From Antedon mediterranea (lineage: Eukaryota; Echinodermata; Crinoidea; Comatulida; Antedonidae): 64,000 nt of DNA. Position numbers and translations under genes: made by a program. The DNA is taken from positions 9,931,001-9,995,000 of the forward strand of contig NC_092671.1 of the NCBI RefSeq assembly GCF_964355755.1. The letters are read 5' to 3'. Positions 27,297 through 40,100 of the stretch are shown here, one piece after another. The notes under the pieces were generated by a model. The model made no database searches, was not told where the DNA came from, and saw only the letters and a program-made list of their open reading frames with translations. Positions within the stretch are counted from its first letter, which is position 1; every line of letters begins with the position of its first letter.

Positions 27297-27625
27297 GTAC
27301 CGCTTGTCTTGTTGAGTGATTCCTGTCTTGTTGAGTGACCCTGTCTTGTTGAGTGACCTCTGTCTTGTTGAGTACCCTCTGTCTTGTTGAGTGACCCCAG
27401 TCTTGTTGTGTGACCCCCTGTCTTGTTGTGTGACCCCCTGTCTTGTTGAGTGCCCCCTGTTTTGTTGAGCGCCCCCCCCCCCCACTTTCTTGCGTGACCC
27501 CTGTCTTGTTGAGTACCGCCTGTCTTGTTGAGTGACCCCTGTCTTATTGAGTGCCCCCTGTTTTGTTAAGCACCCCACCTCCATCTTCTTGAGTGACCCC
27601 TGTCTACTTGAGTACCCCACATCTT
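27297..27625. repeat. Minisatellite downstream of the SETD2 stop codon
   Basis: About 16-18 degenerate units of roughly 17-20 nt built on TGTCTTGTTGAGTGACCCC, with variants GTACC, GTGCC and a C-run at 27473-27483. It begins about 30 nt beyond the SETD2 stop (27655, minus strand), so it probably lies in the SETD2 3' UTR. The 140-codon minus-strand frame through it is repeat-driven. Confidence 0.88.
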
Positions 27626-27654
27626 GTTGAAGACTCCTTGTTGCTTCTCAAACG

Positions 27655-28159
27655 TTAATCAGGTTCTTTTCTATAGAGTGATCCGTACCTTCCCATGTAC
27701 TTGCGAATGTATTCTTTGGCTTTGTGTTTCACATTTGCATTCACTTCTAGATCTTCCATGTTTTTGCAATGTTTTAATTCTTTGGCCATGATACCATGTG
27801 TTAACTATACGAATAAAATCAAATATATTTTATATTGAATTGAATATAAAACAAAAGTTTTTAAAAATCCAGTATATTACAGGAATTGACAATACATTTC
27901 TTTGCAATATGTGTACTGTATATTATTGGCAATGGGTGGTTAGGGTAACATTGATTTCTTGGTGTGTACTGTACAATATTTTCCATTGGAATTACTGGTA
28001 CTACTAAACTAACTTAACTACTAATACTTAAATGGGCTAATGGGTACAATGTATTACCTTTCTCGCCAAGTGCTTAAAATCCTCTGTGTTTGTGATTCGT
28101 CCAATTTTGCATTCAGGTTTCCTGTAGGTATTTAATACTGTCACTACGTAACCAGACAT
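27655..28159 (-). CDS. SETD2: SETD2 C-terminal SRI-domain exons
   Basis: Exons 28159-28058 and 27804-27655 (stop TAA at 27657-27655). They encode [40 protein letters not shown] and [20 protein letters not shown]. This is the Set2-Rpb1 interacting domain that docks on the Ser2/Ser5-phosphorylated RNA polymerase II tail. The domain is complete and close to the vertebrate one. Confidence 0.96.
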
Positions 28160-31100
28160 CTGACAAATAAAAAAACATTTTAAACATCTTTGTATGCATA
28201 AAATTATATAGTCAATTATATAAATCCGCTGAGTTCTTATTGGTCGGATAAAGAAAGCTCACGCATAATCCAGACCAATCACGATACGGCTGATATCTAT
28301 TCACTACCAGAGAGTGTAGTTTTTCTCTTATGTTTTGCAATAACCCATGACAATACACAAGGTCTCCCACTAACAGATTTACTGTATTTTGTACATTATT
28401 TTTTTAGCGTATAAACATTTCTCTATGGTAGGCAGGCGTCCTAAAGTAGTTTTTAAGTCTTACTAATAGGCATAATATTAAAATACTGTACTAACCTTTG
28501 ACCTGAAATGATCTTTACACTTTTTAGCTGTTTCACTGGATGTATCTGCTGCTGCTGTTGTTGTTCTCCTGTGCTTTCTCTCGTCGTATGTTGGTGTACC
28601 TAAATCCATGTCTGCTTCTTCCTCGCCAGGTACAGCATCATTCCCATCCCATGATGGTGGGTCCCACTGAGTTTGTCTGGTAAGATTATAGAAATAATAA
28701 CATAACTTCAATTGAGCTTTCACAAAATTGATAAATGTACATGTGTGGAATGGTTAATGGGATTGAATTATATATATATATATATTATATGATGAAGGGC
28801 TAGTGTTGCCCAAAAGCTCTGCTAACTTTTCTGGCTGTTTTACTTTATTGTTTTGATTTAGCTTTTTGCTTGTTTTTTTTGTATCTCCATTGAGATCCAG
28901 CCACTGATACCCACAGCATTGTCATTTGTTCAGTAATTTGCCTTTGGATTTGTATTTATTAAATATTGTAACAACAAAAAATCTATCCAAAAAAAACATC
29001 TAAAATCAAATATATTTTTGGTAAGAAACAAAACTTAGGAGGCATACCTGGTAATAGCATGATAATAGTACACTTTACCCTCCGAGTCGGTAGCTGTTTT
29101 CCAATTAGGGGGCAGTTTATTTGGCGGTGGTTTAGGTGGGGACGGTATATCATCCTGAACTATGGTTTGCATTGATGTAGAAGAGGCTTGCGAGTTGACT
29201 GCAACTGGAGTTAGATTTTGGTTGATAAGCTGGGTCTGTAGTTGCTGAAAAGATATTGAAAATCATTTAAAAAGATATTGACAAATTCACAATATAATTA
29301 CGCTACAATGTGTCCCTTTAATAGGGGTGTCCCTTGTATAGGGGTTGGCCATAGTGTCAAAACATATACAGTAAACTTTCCCAATACCGGACTCTCTGAA
29401 AACCAGAAACTATCCCAAAACCAGACAAAAGGTACACATTTTTAGCATTAAAAACACATTCTAAATACCAGACTTTCCAGACATATTAGGCAAGTCCAAA
29501 GCTGTCCTTTTGTTCATTTTCACTAGGTGAATAGGGATGTTCATAAAAACTTGCATATCTTCCTTGCTCATGACATTTTGATTTAGCCTTTGTTTCTTGC
29601 TTTTTATTTCCAATTGTTAAATTCATTTTTGATTTACATAACATTGAGAATAAGAACTACGCTATTTATTAAAATATTTATATTGTACATATACAGACAA
29701 CAGAAAATACTTCAGTATAATCTACAAACCTGATGTACATTAGGGTCAGCAAGTGGTGTGATAGTTTGTGTAATCAGCATACCATCTGGTGTGATGAAAG
29801 TTGTTGTCTGAGCTTGGGCTGGCGTTTGCTGTAAAACACAATCAAAATGGTTATAACAACAACATGAAACTAGTAAATAATTAAACCGGATTACAATATA
29901 TGTAACAAACATAGTGACAATGATGAAGAAAACATGAGTATGATGATGGTAACAAAGAGAATTCTGCTGCTGATAATAAGGGTGATAGATTTTGAGGATG
30001 ATGGACTTTCAATTTTGAGATGACCTGGTATTTTAGTTACATTATGATAATTCATTGTGCCATGTAGTGACATTCGGACATGTTTCTTCACTCAATCCCC
30101 TGACACAATTTTGGTGGTTTCTAGATCCAGACAATGTGTAGGTTTTTCGCAAATTGGAAACTCCCTAATATAAGCCAAGCTTCTGGATAATAGCCTAGTA
30201 TTGTTTGAAACTCTTTTTTTTTACGATAAATATAATGGTAACAATAACAATAATGGTATCCTAGTCATGATGCAAATGGTAAAAGAAAATAAAGATAAAA
30301 AATAAAAGATTAGTATAAAGTTGTTTTGGTGATTTAATTGGGAAGTACAGACATTGAAGTCTTTACCTCAAGATTAATTAATATGGTTATATACACATAA
30401 CACTGTTAAAGTAATTATTATGTTATTTTACAAAATGTTTTGTATGTTTCATTGATATTTTAATTTACTTTATGACATGATTATTTATTAAAACATGAAT
30501 ATCGACAGAATTACTGGAATGGAAAGAAGAATGAAGTTTACAGAAATTTTACTTGAAATTGCTGAAGTACACAACTAGTAGCTACCATGTGACTCCTGTG
30601 ATGATTCTCATACTGTGTAATATTCAATTAACAGTAAATCAATTAATATTAATTGAAGTTAAGAATTTGACATAATGCAAAGATTACCGTTTTTGTTTCA
30701 AATCATTCAGTACACAAGGCAATAGAAAATGTTTATATGAGAATCATGCATAGAAATATAAACAGTATGATTTTTTTAAATATATTTCTTTTCCAATATA
30801 GGACCACTGATCCCGACTTTTTTTCAAATATTGTACTAAGTTCTGTATCATGCACATGTGCACGGGACCAACAGATTTACCTCCCATCTGAAGGATCAGG
30901 CAATGGGAGCAAAGTATCTTGCCTAAAGATACAAGCAATGTGGTACAGACAAGTCTTAAAGTTTAAACCCATGCATGCCTCTCACATGCTAGCGCGATTT
31001 ACACCATACCACTTTAACTCTGCTGTTATATCAATATATAAAATATATATATTGTTAAAAATACATATTTTTGTCATAAGCATGCGTTAACACATCTCAT

Positions 31101-34100
31101 GATGCAAGCTAGATGTCTTGTCATGCTTTCACACCTGTTTTATAGCTCGTCTCATGACAAAACCTAATTCACAATCATCACCCCCTCGTCCACGGGATTG
31201 TATATCAGGTACATTATGCTTCGTCTCCCAGGGCTAGCAAAGTTTATCAATATTTTAATTAATATTAATCAGGATACAAATATTTTCAATTGGCTTTAAA
31301 TTAGAAAATATCTTTTCAAGAGTATGCTAATGAATTGATTAAAAAAATAAAAAAGCAATATATATACATGAAGCAGTATGCAACTAAATGTATGGATAAA
31401 ATGGAATTTAAACAATGTAACAGAAAGAACAAGAAACTACTTCTATGGTATGATAGAAGAACTAAACTTACTGCTGCAGGCTGGATATGCTCCATGTGCT
31501 CTTGTACACCTGGTGCTACCATGTGTTCAGGTATACCAGGTTGTACCATATCTTGAATGCCAGGTGGTGGTAACATATGGTCTTGAGGTTGCTGAAACAT
31601 TGGTCCTCCTCCATGACTTGGCTCCCAACCCTAGAATCACAAATTGCATATATCAAAGGTGGAATTTTAATTATTATACCCTAACAATGGCTGAAGATTG
31701 TACATGAAAATAGCATTTGACCTGAATATAGTCCCATGTGGCCTGGGTATGACATTTAAAGAATTTGGAAATTTAGTCTTGTTTTCCAAATTTAGCCTAA
31801 ATTAGTGAGTTAGATTAACTATGGAATTATACTTGTTCATAATTATACAGTAATAAGACATAGAAATAACTTAAATTATAGCAAAAAACTTAATTTACAT
31901 ACATGTGGTAATTGTTCAGGTGGTATCACTCCTTCAGGTCCGTGATGCATAGGGGGTTCTCCATATATTGGCATACCATTTTCATCCATATACATCATAG
32001 CATTAGGATCGCTACCGTCCATAGGTGGCATCACGCCATCCGGTGGAGGAAGCATTCCTGGTTCCATGTGTTCTGGAAATGGCATCATGAAAGGGGCCAT
32101 CTCTGGGTCCATTGCATAATGTGCTGGTATTGGAAAACCATTATTATCAACATAATGATATTGCATGTCCTCCTCATAGTAATCCATCATATGTTGTCGC
32201 ATCATTTCTTCTTTATATTTCTTTTCTTCCTCTTTTTTCTGGATTTGTTCTTCCATCTCCCTTTCAAAAGCTTGTCTTCTTTCCTGTTTGCTAATTTCTT
32301 TTGCTCGTTTTCTTTCAGGCTCATCAGTGATTTGATCTTTCCAAGGTTTACGTAGCTTCGGTAACGTTTTGCTCTCGCTCTCTCTTCGGTCTTCCCGTTC
32401 TCTACTACGTGAACGAGAACGCTTTTTATAGTCCCTCCTTCGATCTCTTCTATCGCGATCTCGATGCCTGTCGCTGTCCCTATCATACCTGCTTCTATCA
32501 CGTTCCCGACTTCTTTCTCGGTATCGATCATAATCTCTGTCTCTGTTGCGATCTCTTTCGCGATCACTGCGATCTCTATCCCGGTTTTTGTCACGATCCT
32601 TTCTATCTTTGTCTTTGTCCAGCTTAGGAATTATGTATATTTCCTGGAATAAATAAAACATGCTAATTAAGAATAATTGTTTTATGTTTTCTTTGATTTT
32701 TTTTATATATTTAGGAAAATTGCCAAAGATAACCATAAACGAATTAATTAATTAGTTTGAAATCTTGTTCACAAGACAAACATATACACAAATACTCTAC
32801 ATAAAAAAAGTCTTATAACAAGGCTTTGGGAGTGGAGTTGTAATTTGCCATTAGAAAAATCCTGACATGACAGGACTTAAACCCAGGACCCTTTGATTGG
32901 TAACCAAGCTTTATAACCAAGCCACACCAAAAAAGAAGTTACATAACACACAATGTACTGTTGAAAATGTACATAAATCTAAATGCAAGAATTACAGAAG
33001 GAAAATTCAAATTGTTCACTAATGGAAACCTACATCTCCAGATAACTAGTTAGTTATGAAAGGATTAACTCTTTCTAAACTGTGTCGGAAAGACGATTTT
33101 ACAAGAAAAAAAGTGTCTGTGGGATACAGTATATTGTATTACTATTTATTGTGATAATACTTCAAATAACCCAACACATTTTTTACAGTTACCTTAAGTG
33201 TACTCCAAGATTCCAAAAGTGACGCTGCGATTTTAGCAATGGATGGTTTAGCATCAGATTCAGCACTGACAACATCCTTACTTGCATCATCAATCTTTTC
33301 ACCATCTTCACTTTGGACATCCTTAGTTAAATCAATGACTGCTTCTCCTTCCGTTTCTCTTTCAGAAACATCCTCCTCGGTGCCACTAATTTCTTTTGAT
33401 TCAGAATCAGAAGATGGCGCTGGTAAAATTCCTTCAATCTGTAACTGTCTTAGGAGTTTCTTTTTTGGCGGTTCACTGCCATCTTTGATACTTGTAGGGG
33501 TAACAGCTACATCATTGTCACTTTTTTGTTTGACAGGAGTGTCAAAATCACTGTCTTCCTTTACATCAGATGTCACATCTTCTTTTGTTGATACTGGAGT
33601 GTTTGTGATGGAAGGGGTTTCTGCTCGTGATGGAGTCTCACTGGCACTAGAATCTTCCACTTCAGGTTCTGAAGCTTTTGCTGCCAATGCTGCCTCTTGC
33701 GCCCACTTGTTGACAACCGATCTCACTTTACTGTCCTCAAGCATATTTTTATGAGGAATTGGTAAAATATCCAATGTTGCAAGTATCTATTGAATTAATG
33801 AAAACATGAAAATGTCTTTTACTAAAATTTTGAAAAATAAATAAGGTATAGTATGAATGAACAGATTATTTCAAGGCTTTCTGATGTCACTTAACCTAAT
33901 AAGACAGCTGGCATAGGGGTCCAGCTTTATTAATTGCCCATTCAGTCCATTATCCAAAATGTACAGCTAATGAGAACAAGCCTTTATAAAGTCTGACAAG
34001 CACAAACTATCTTTTCTGTCTGGGGATGACACAGCAGGGTAAACAGTGTTGTTATTAAGTTTTAAATCATATTATTGTTTAAGCATTTACCTGCATTTGT

Positions 34101-37100
34101 AATTGTTCTTTGTTATCACCTAGATCTACCATCCAGCTCCAAATAAGCGCCAATCCATGATGTGTCAGAAAGTATTTCAAACAGTCTTGCTTCTTGGTAT
34201 CCTACAAATGCCAACAATTACAAATACATTAAAAAGACATTTTAAAATATAGATAAAAGACTTACTTAATGAATTTGGGCAAACTCGAGAGCATTACCTG
34301 TAATACTTGCAACAGTTTTAGTCTTTGACTGGATGTCTCTGCTCTGACCATGAACCTTGAGAGTTTCAATGCCTGGTCTGCTTTCTGGAGACCATCATTT
34401 TGCATGTCAGAACACATTGTATCGATTTCTTCATCCAACTGAAGATAATTACAAAAATATATATTATTCATACAAACTGAATTTTTAAATCAATTTTTTT
34501 TGCTGCAATGTAGACAGAGAAACTACACACTAACCCAGGTGAGACATGTTGTGTATCATAAATAAACAGTGTCAAAGAGATATAAAAAAGGCGTCATGTA
34601 TACTCACAGAGATATCTTCAAAACTTTCTTTCTTGCGCCTATCTTGGGTACTTCTTCTCCGTGGTGTGGTATCACGTCCTTTTGGTTGTGCTTTTCTCTT
34701 ACCAATATATCCCCTGCATGTGTCTGCACCACAACAGCATTTCTGAGCTTCCTCACTGGTATAAAGATTGATGCAAGATTTATAACAATTGAAATTATCA
34801 AAAGACAAAAACCAAATACTAACAGGAAACACAAATCTACTTATACTCTAATATATATCAACTCATTTTCAATCTAGAACCAAACAAAAACCTTACCCAT
34901 AAACTTCAAATTGGTAGTCAAAGGTAAGTTCTTCACCCACTTCTAAAGTTCTAGTTGTAAAGAAGCCAACTCGCAAGGATCCATTAACTGTCCACTAAAA
35001 AAAAAACTCCCAGCAATTAATATGACTGCAATCGTCGTACAATATTACAAACTTCTATTTGGTTTTGGTGATTATACCTCCTGATAAAAGAAGAATGATA
35101 AAATTACTCAATAAATTTCCAAAATACTTACCTTTTGTGTTTCACAGTTAGGTTGACAACTGTGGTTGATAAATCTGGATGTGTTACCACGCTTAGTAGC
35201 ATCAATTATCTTAAGATGGAAAAACAATTTTTTGTTAATCCACATGTTATGCTTAAAAAATAATTACAATGTGCTTAAATTTCCCCAAAAAATAGTAATA
35301 CAATTATCAAAATTATTCATAGTATTTATAAAACACTTTAACCATAAGCCCTCCTTCTAGAACATCAAATTCAGTGGACACTTATGAAGAGGAAGTATAA
35401 ATATATTGTTCCTACAGGACACTTGGGTTGTACTGTAATTACCAGTCTTTTCTTTTTAACAAAAGCTATTAGATATACTCATTTGTAGTTTCTGTGATTG
35501 TCAATTGTTATTATTATGATAAAAGTAATTTGCAATCTGCATGAAATAACCTTTGTTCCTACCTCATCTGTCTTTAGAGCCATAAAGTAAAAGTGATGTT
35601 GCTTGGCTTTATTGTATTGCTTCACCCTCTGCTGAAATTCATGAAAATTAAGCACCTCACCGCAGTACTCCATTATAAATGCACCTCTATAAATCAAGTA
35701 ATTTAAATAAAAATAGAAATTAAACAAATTATAAGCGACATCTGTAAACATACAAAAGTCCTCAACCAGAAATTATTTAAGCGGCAGATTCAGCCTTCTT
35801 GAAGATAGGAGAGGAAGGGTGATTGTTCACAATGCGTGATGAATAATAAACTTGCTGGCATTAGGGATCCAGTTTTAATCAACATGCACAAAGTCTGCAC
35901 TACTATAATTCCATTAATGGAAAAGTATAGTAAACATTTAGTATAGACAGGCAAGCAGTATACTTACTCTCCGATCTCTCTCAATGCCTTCAAACCATGC
36001 CCCTTATCTTTACTATAGAAAACACCAACAGGTGCATATTCACGCTAAATAAAAAGAGAATGAATAAACAACTTTAAATTTTAACCACAATTTTTTTTTT
36101 TTTAAACAATACTGTATTTACAATTTTTTTAAATAAAATGATTGATTACAATAGCAATTAATTAGATGTTTTGCCCTACTCTGACGTAATTTGTACTTTA
36201 TACTAAGTACATTTGAGAATACTAGTATCAGAAAATAGTTCTCGGGTGGGACTCGAACCCACGACCTCCAGATCACTAGCCTGGCATTCATACCTCTAGA
36301 AATTAAACAATTATTAAGATGAGACAAATATCATAATACAAATGAAAATGTCAACATTTCATGTAAAATACCATACAATTACAAGGGCTTACCCTGGTAC
36401 AATACTACCATCTTAGTTTTTGTATGTACTAATGTACATACAAAATGTAATGTAATTGTATATAAATAAATAACAAAATTAAAACTTACACGCTGGAAAC
36501 GCTTATTTGTACAATAGTCTCCACATGGGCATCTCGAAGAGCTGAATCAGAAAAAGTATTTTTTTACAACCAACAAAATTAGTAATATAAAATGAGTTGT
36601 CCTCTTTATGTACAGTAATGTATGTATTTGTTTGATATATAATATATAAATTTTTAAATAATTTGATAGTATGATTTATATATAATTTACAGTGCTATGC
36701 AACATTTGATTTATAAATGTACGGTGTATGTTTTGTTATTCATTCACCCTATATTGTGTATTTACATATATTGTAATAATATTAAATAGCACCATACCAT
36801 TCAATCATTAACAGCCTATTTAAACAATCCTCATCACATGCTCTAAATCCTCTACGTCTATCTTCAGATGATGTCGTACATTCACACAACATCCTGCGAG
36901 CCTCTTTACTCGATTTTGATCTTTTTCTATAGAATACAAATAGAAAAAGATGGAGGAATAATTTAAACATATGAAGTATGAATATACGTTAGCATAATAC
37001 TGTAATGATTATTATCTAATATTATTTAAATGTTCACATGGGAGATAAACAATAATCAATTAATTAATAGTAAGGTTTGCTTGATAATAATGCACTTAGG

Positions 37101-40100
37101 CACCTAGCTGAGACTATATACAGGGCTTGGTTTTGGTTCCAAAACTTATGTTGGCATGAAACTAACCCTAAAGATAACCCCAGTAGGTGCGATAGTGCAT
37201 TAGTTACGCCAGAATATGCATTCACTTCCTTTTGGAGACACATGTTAATTTTTATATAGATTGTTGTTACATACAAAAACACTATTTATGCATCTATAAA
37301 AAAATATAGTTGCCATTTCTCCTATAGCCTACTTCAGCTGTGTTTTGTTTTAATTTATTTATTTAGGCAAATTGCCAAGGATAACCATAAGCAAATGAAT
37401 TCACTATCCTTCTTAAAGGTGGCAATCCTGTTCACATGACAAACATATACACAAGATAAATAAAAAAAATGTCTTATTACAGGTCTTTGTTACATACAAG
37501 ACACTTTATTTGGTAGCTAATAGAATTTTCTAAATATCTCACCTTTCTGTAAGATAAATGTTTTCTGTAAGACTGTCAAACTCTGGGTAATCACGTTCAC
37601 TTAGGATTCCCATTGCCTTGTAGTCCGGTACATCTTTCACATGTTGCCTATCTGATGGCTTACTAGATGAGTTACTATCAACTTGCTTGGAAGCACTATT
37701 CTCTTCAGCCTCACTGGTGATATCAACACCCAAATTTGAGCCTAGCAGCTTTGGCTTATCTTCACCACTTTCATCCAGAAATAAATCCTTAACACTTTCA
37801 CTAGTTGTTGTATTTTGATCTTCATAAGTTGTAACTCTCACTTTAGCACTTGCTTCATTTGACGTTAACTCATTGTTTGTATTAGGCAAGACCTCTTCTT
37901 CCTTAGCACCCGAACTAGTTAAGCATTGTCCATCAGAAATTGAACTTTGACTTGGTTCTGTTTCACATATACCAGCTTGGGAATCAGACAATGGAATATT
38001 AGAAACTTGGGGAGTCATTGCTAGCTGCTGTAAATATGATTTGGTAAAGATGATATTAGACCCATCATGGATATTATCTGTAATTCCATGCACAGGCGAA
38101 TGTTCCTGAGAACTATTTCTTGATATGTTCTTAACTTGTTCTACAGTTTTTGGAGATTCTTTTCTTTTTCCTTCTAATGACTTTATTCTACTACTTCTCC
38201 TCCTCTCTTTGCCAATTGGCTCTGCTTCATCTTGAGTGCTCTCTGAATCAGTATTCCACCTTTTTCTCTTTCCTTTACTTTTTGATAAGAAATCATCATT
38301 GTCTGCGTCGGTAAAGTCACTGTAAGTTTGTTTTGTCACAGAGCTCAACTCTTGATTTCTATCAAAATTTTCCGAGCGAATAGAATCTTGAAACGCAATC
38401 ATGTGACTATCAAATTGTTCATGATCTTGTGGCAATGTTTGATTATACCCTGCATTTGGAACCAAAGCATTCTCAGATTCCATCGATGTTTTCTTATTGG
38501 ACAAAGTTTCAAATTTCAGAAGACTAGAATCTGGGATTTGCTCAACTGTTTCTGGTTTCATTATGTTGTTGCCAACATCTTCAGAAAGAGGTTTAGAGAT
38601 GGAATATTCTGTTGATGGTTCCAAGCGTTTGAGGTCACTCACCTCGGGGTACATCTTCTTTTGTACATTGCTACTACAAGTTACAGACTCAACTATAGAA
38701 AGAATATGGCTACCATTATCAGCATTCTCTTGTTTTGCATCTCCTTCAATTGGTATGCTATTTTTATTTGGCAATTCTGACAAAGGAAACATCTCACTAA
38801 TGTTAGTTCTAGCTTCAGAGGGCATTATGATGTGCCTTGCTGTTCCTGTTGTTGGAATCACTTTACTTAACTCTGTACTTTCAGATTCAGGAGAAGTAAG
38901 CACCTTTAAGCTTCGAACTCTTTCAGGAGATACTTTAGTTGCACCACCGTTCTCTCTACTGGAGTAATGAGGTTCAACTACAGAAATCGTCTTCAAAGTA
39001 CTATAATCATTAACCATACTTTCATGAGGTGGTTCTGATGGTATTTCAAATTTAGGCAAATGCATTTTTGGTTCACTTTTTTTAGAGTTACCTTTCAATG
39101 CATCTTGAGTTTCAATTAAAGGTATCATCTTTAGGTTTTTATTCCCTAAAGGAGAGAATACATTACCTATAGTCTCAATCTTTGTCAGTTGATTTTCGAA
39201 TGAAGGTATAGGTTTCAATTTTTTTTGTCTACGCGTCCAAAAACTACCTCCCATAACACCAAAAACTTCCTTACTTTTATGGTGCGATTCAGTTATTGAA
39301 GGTATTGGTTGCATGTTTTTAGTTCTTCCAGAAGACAAGTCAAAGAGTTTTTGTGTTGCATCCTTATTTTCCTCATTCTCATGAATCTGGGATTCAAATA
39401 GTGGTATTATCTTTAAAGTCCTATTTCTTGGAGAAAACATGCTTGTTTCCTCTGTTGGTGGTTCTGTATCTGGAGTTTCTGGCCGTGGCAAATGTATTGT
39501 TGGTATGATTTTATTGCTTTCAACATTTTTACTCGTTTCATCTTGACTGAGAGTTTCAGATAGAGCTATTGCTTTTAAATTTGTAGTGCTCTCAATAGAA
39601 TACATATCAAGTCTTTTTGTTGATGAACTTTTTATCACGACATCTTTAATTGGTTCGTGTAAAACCTTTAGATTTGAAGATATTGGTGAAACCAAATGCA
39701 AATCTTGACCTGTTGATGACTCAGCATCTTTAACATGAGGAATTAGTTTCTTTTCAGAACTTTCACCAACATTTTTTTGAATAAGAGACCTTTCATCATC
39801 AAGGTTATAAAGTTTATGTGTCACTTTTTTCTGGTGTTTTTCAAGTTTAAAGTTAGAAATATGTTTATCCTGTCTACCAGAGACAGAAACTTCAGGTTTA
39901 TATATTTCCTTTTCCTTGTACAGTTCAGCGACACTAGACTGAATAGCATTTGACTTTGTCGTCAGAAACTGTCTTGACTCAAGTTCAGTGTCAACCTTAT
40001 TATATGCAGTGGTAATCGGTTTAATTCCAATTTCAATGGAATTAATTTCATTCAGTTTTATTTCAGCAACTCTATTTCCAGTATGATCTAGATTAATTCT

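Noticed and set aside
27198-27620. 140-codon minus-strand frame rich in TQQDRG
   Set aside because: It is generated by the minisatellite after the SETD2 stop; it has no start context or family.
31912-32652. Several plus-strand frames of 60-147 codons
   Set aside because: Antisense shadows of the RD-rich and Met-rich SETD2 exon; the skewed codon content of that exon removes stops on the other strand.
36236-36300. Functional tRNA gene
   Set aside because: Only the T-arm and B box are sound. D-arm and acceptor stem do not form, so it was kept only as a tRNA-like repeat.
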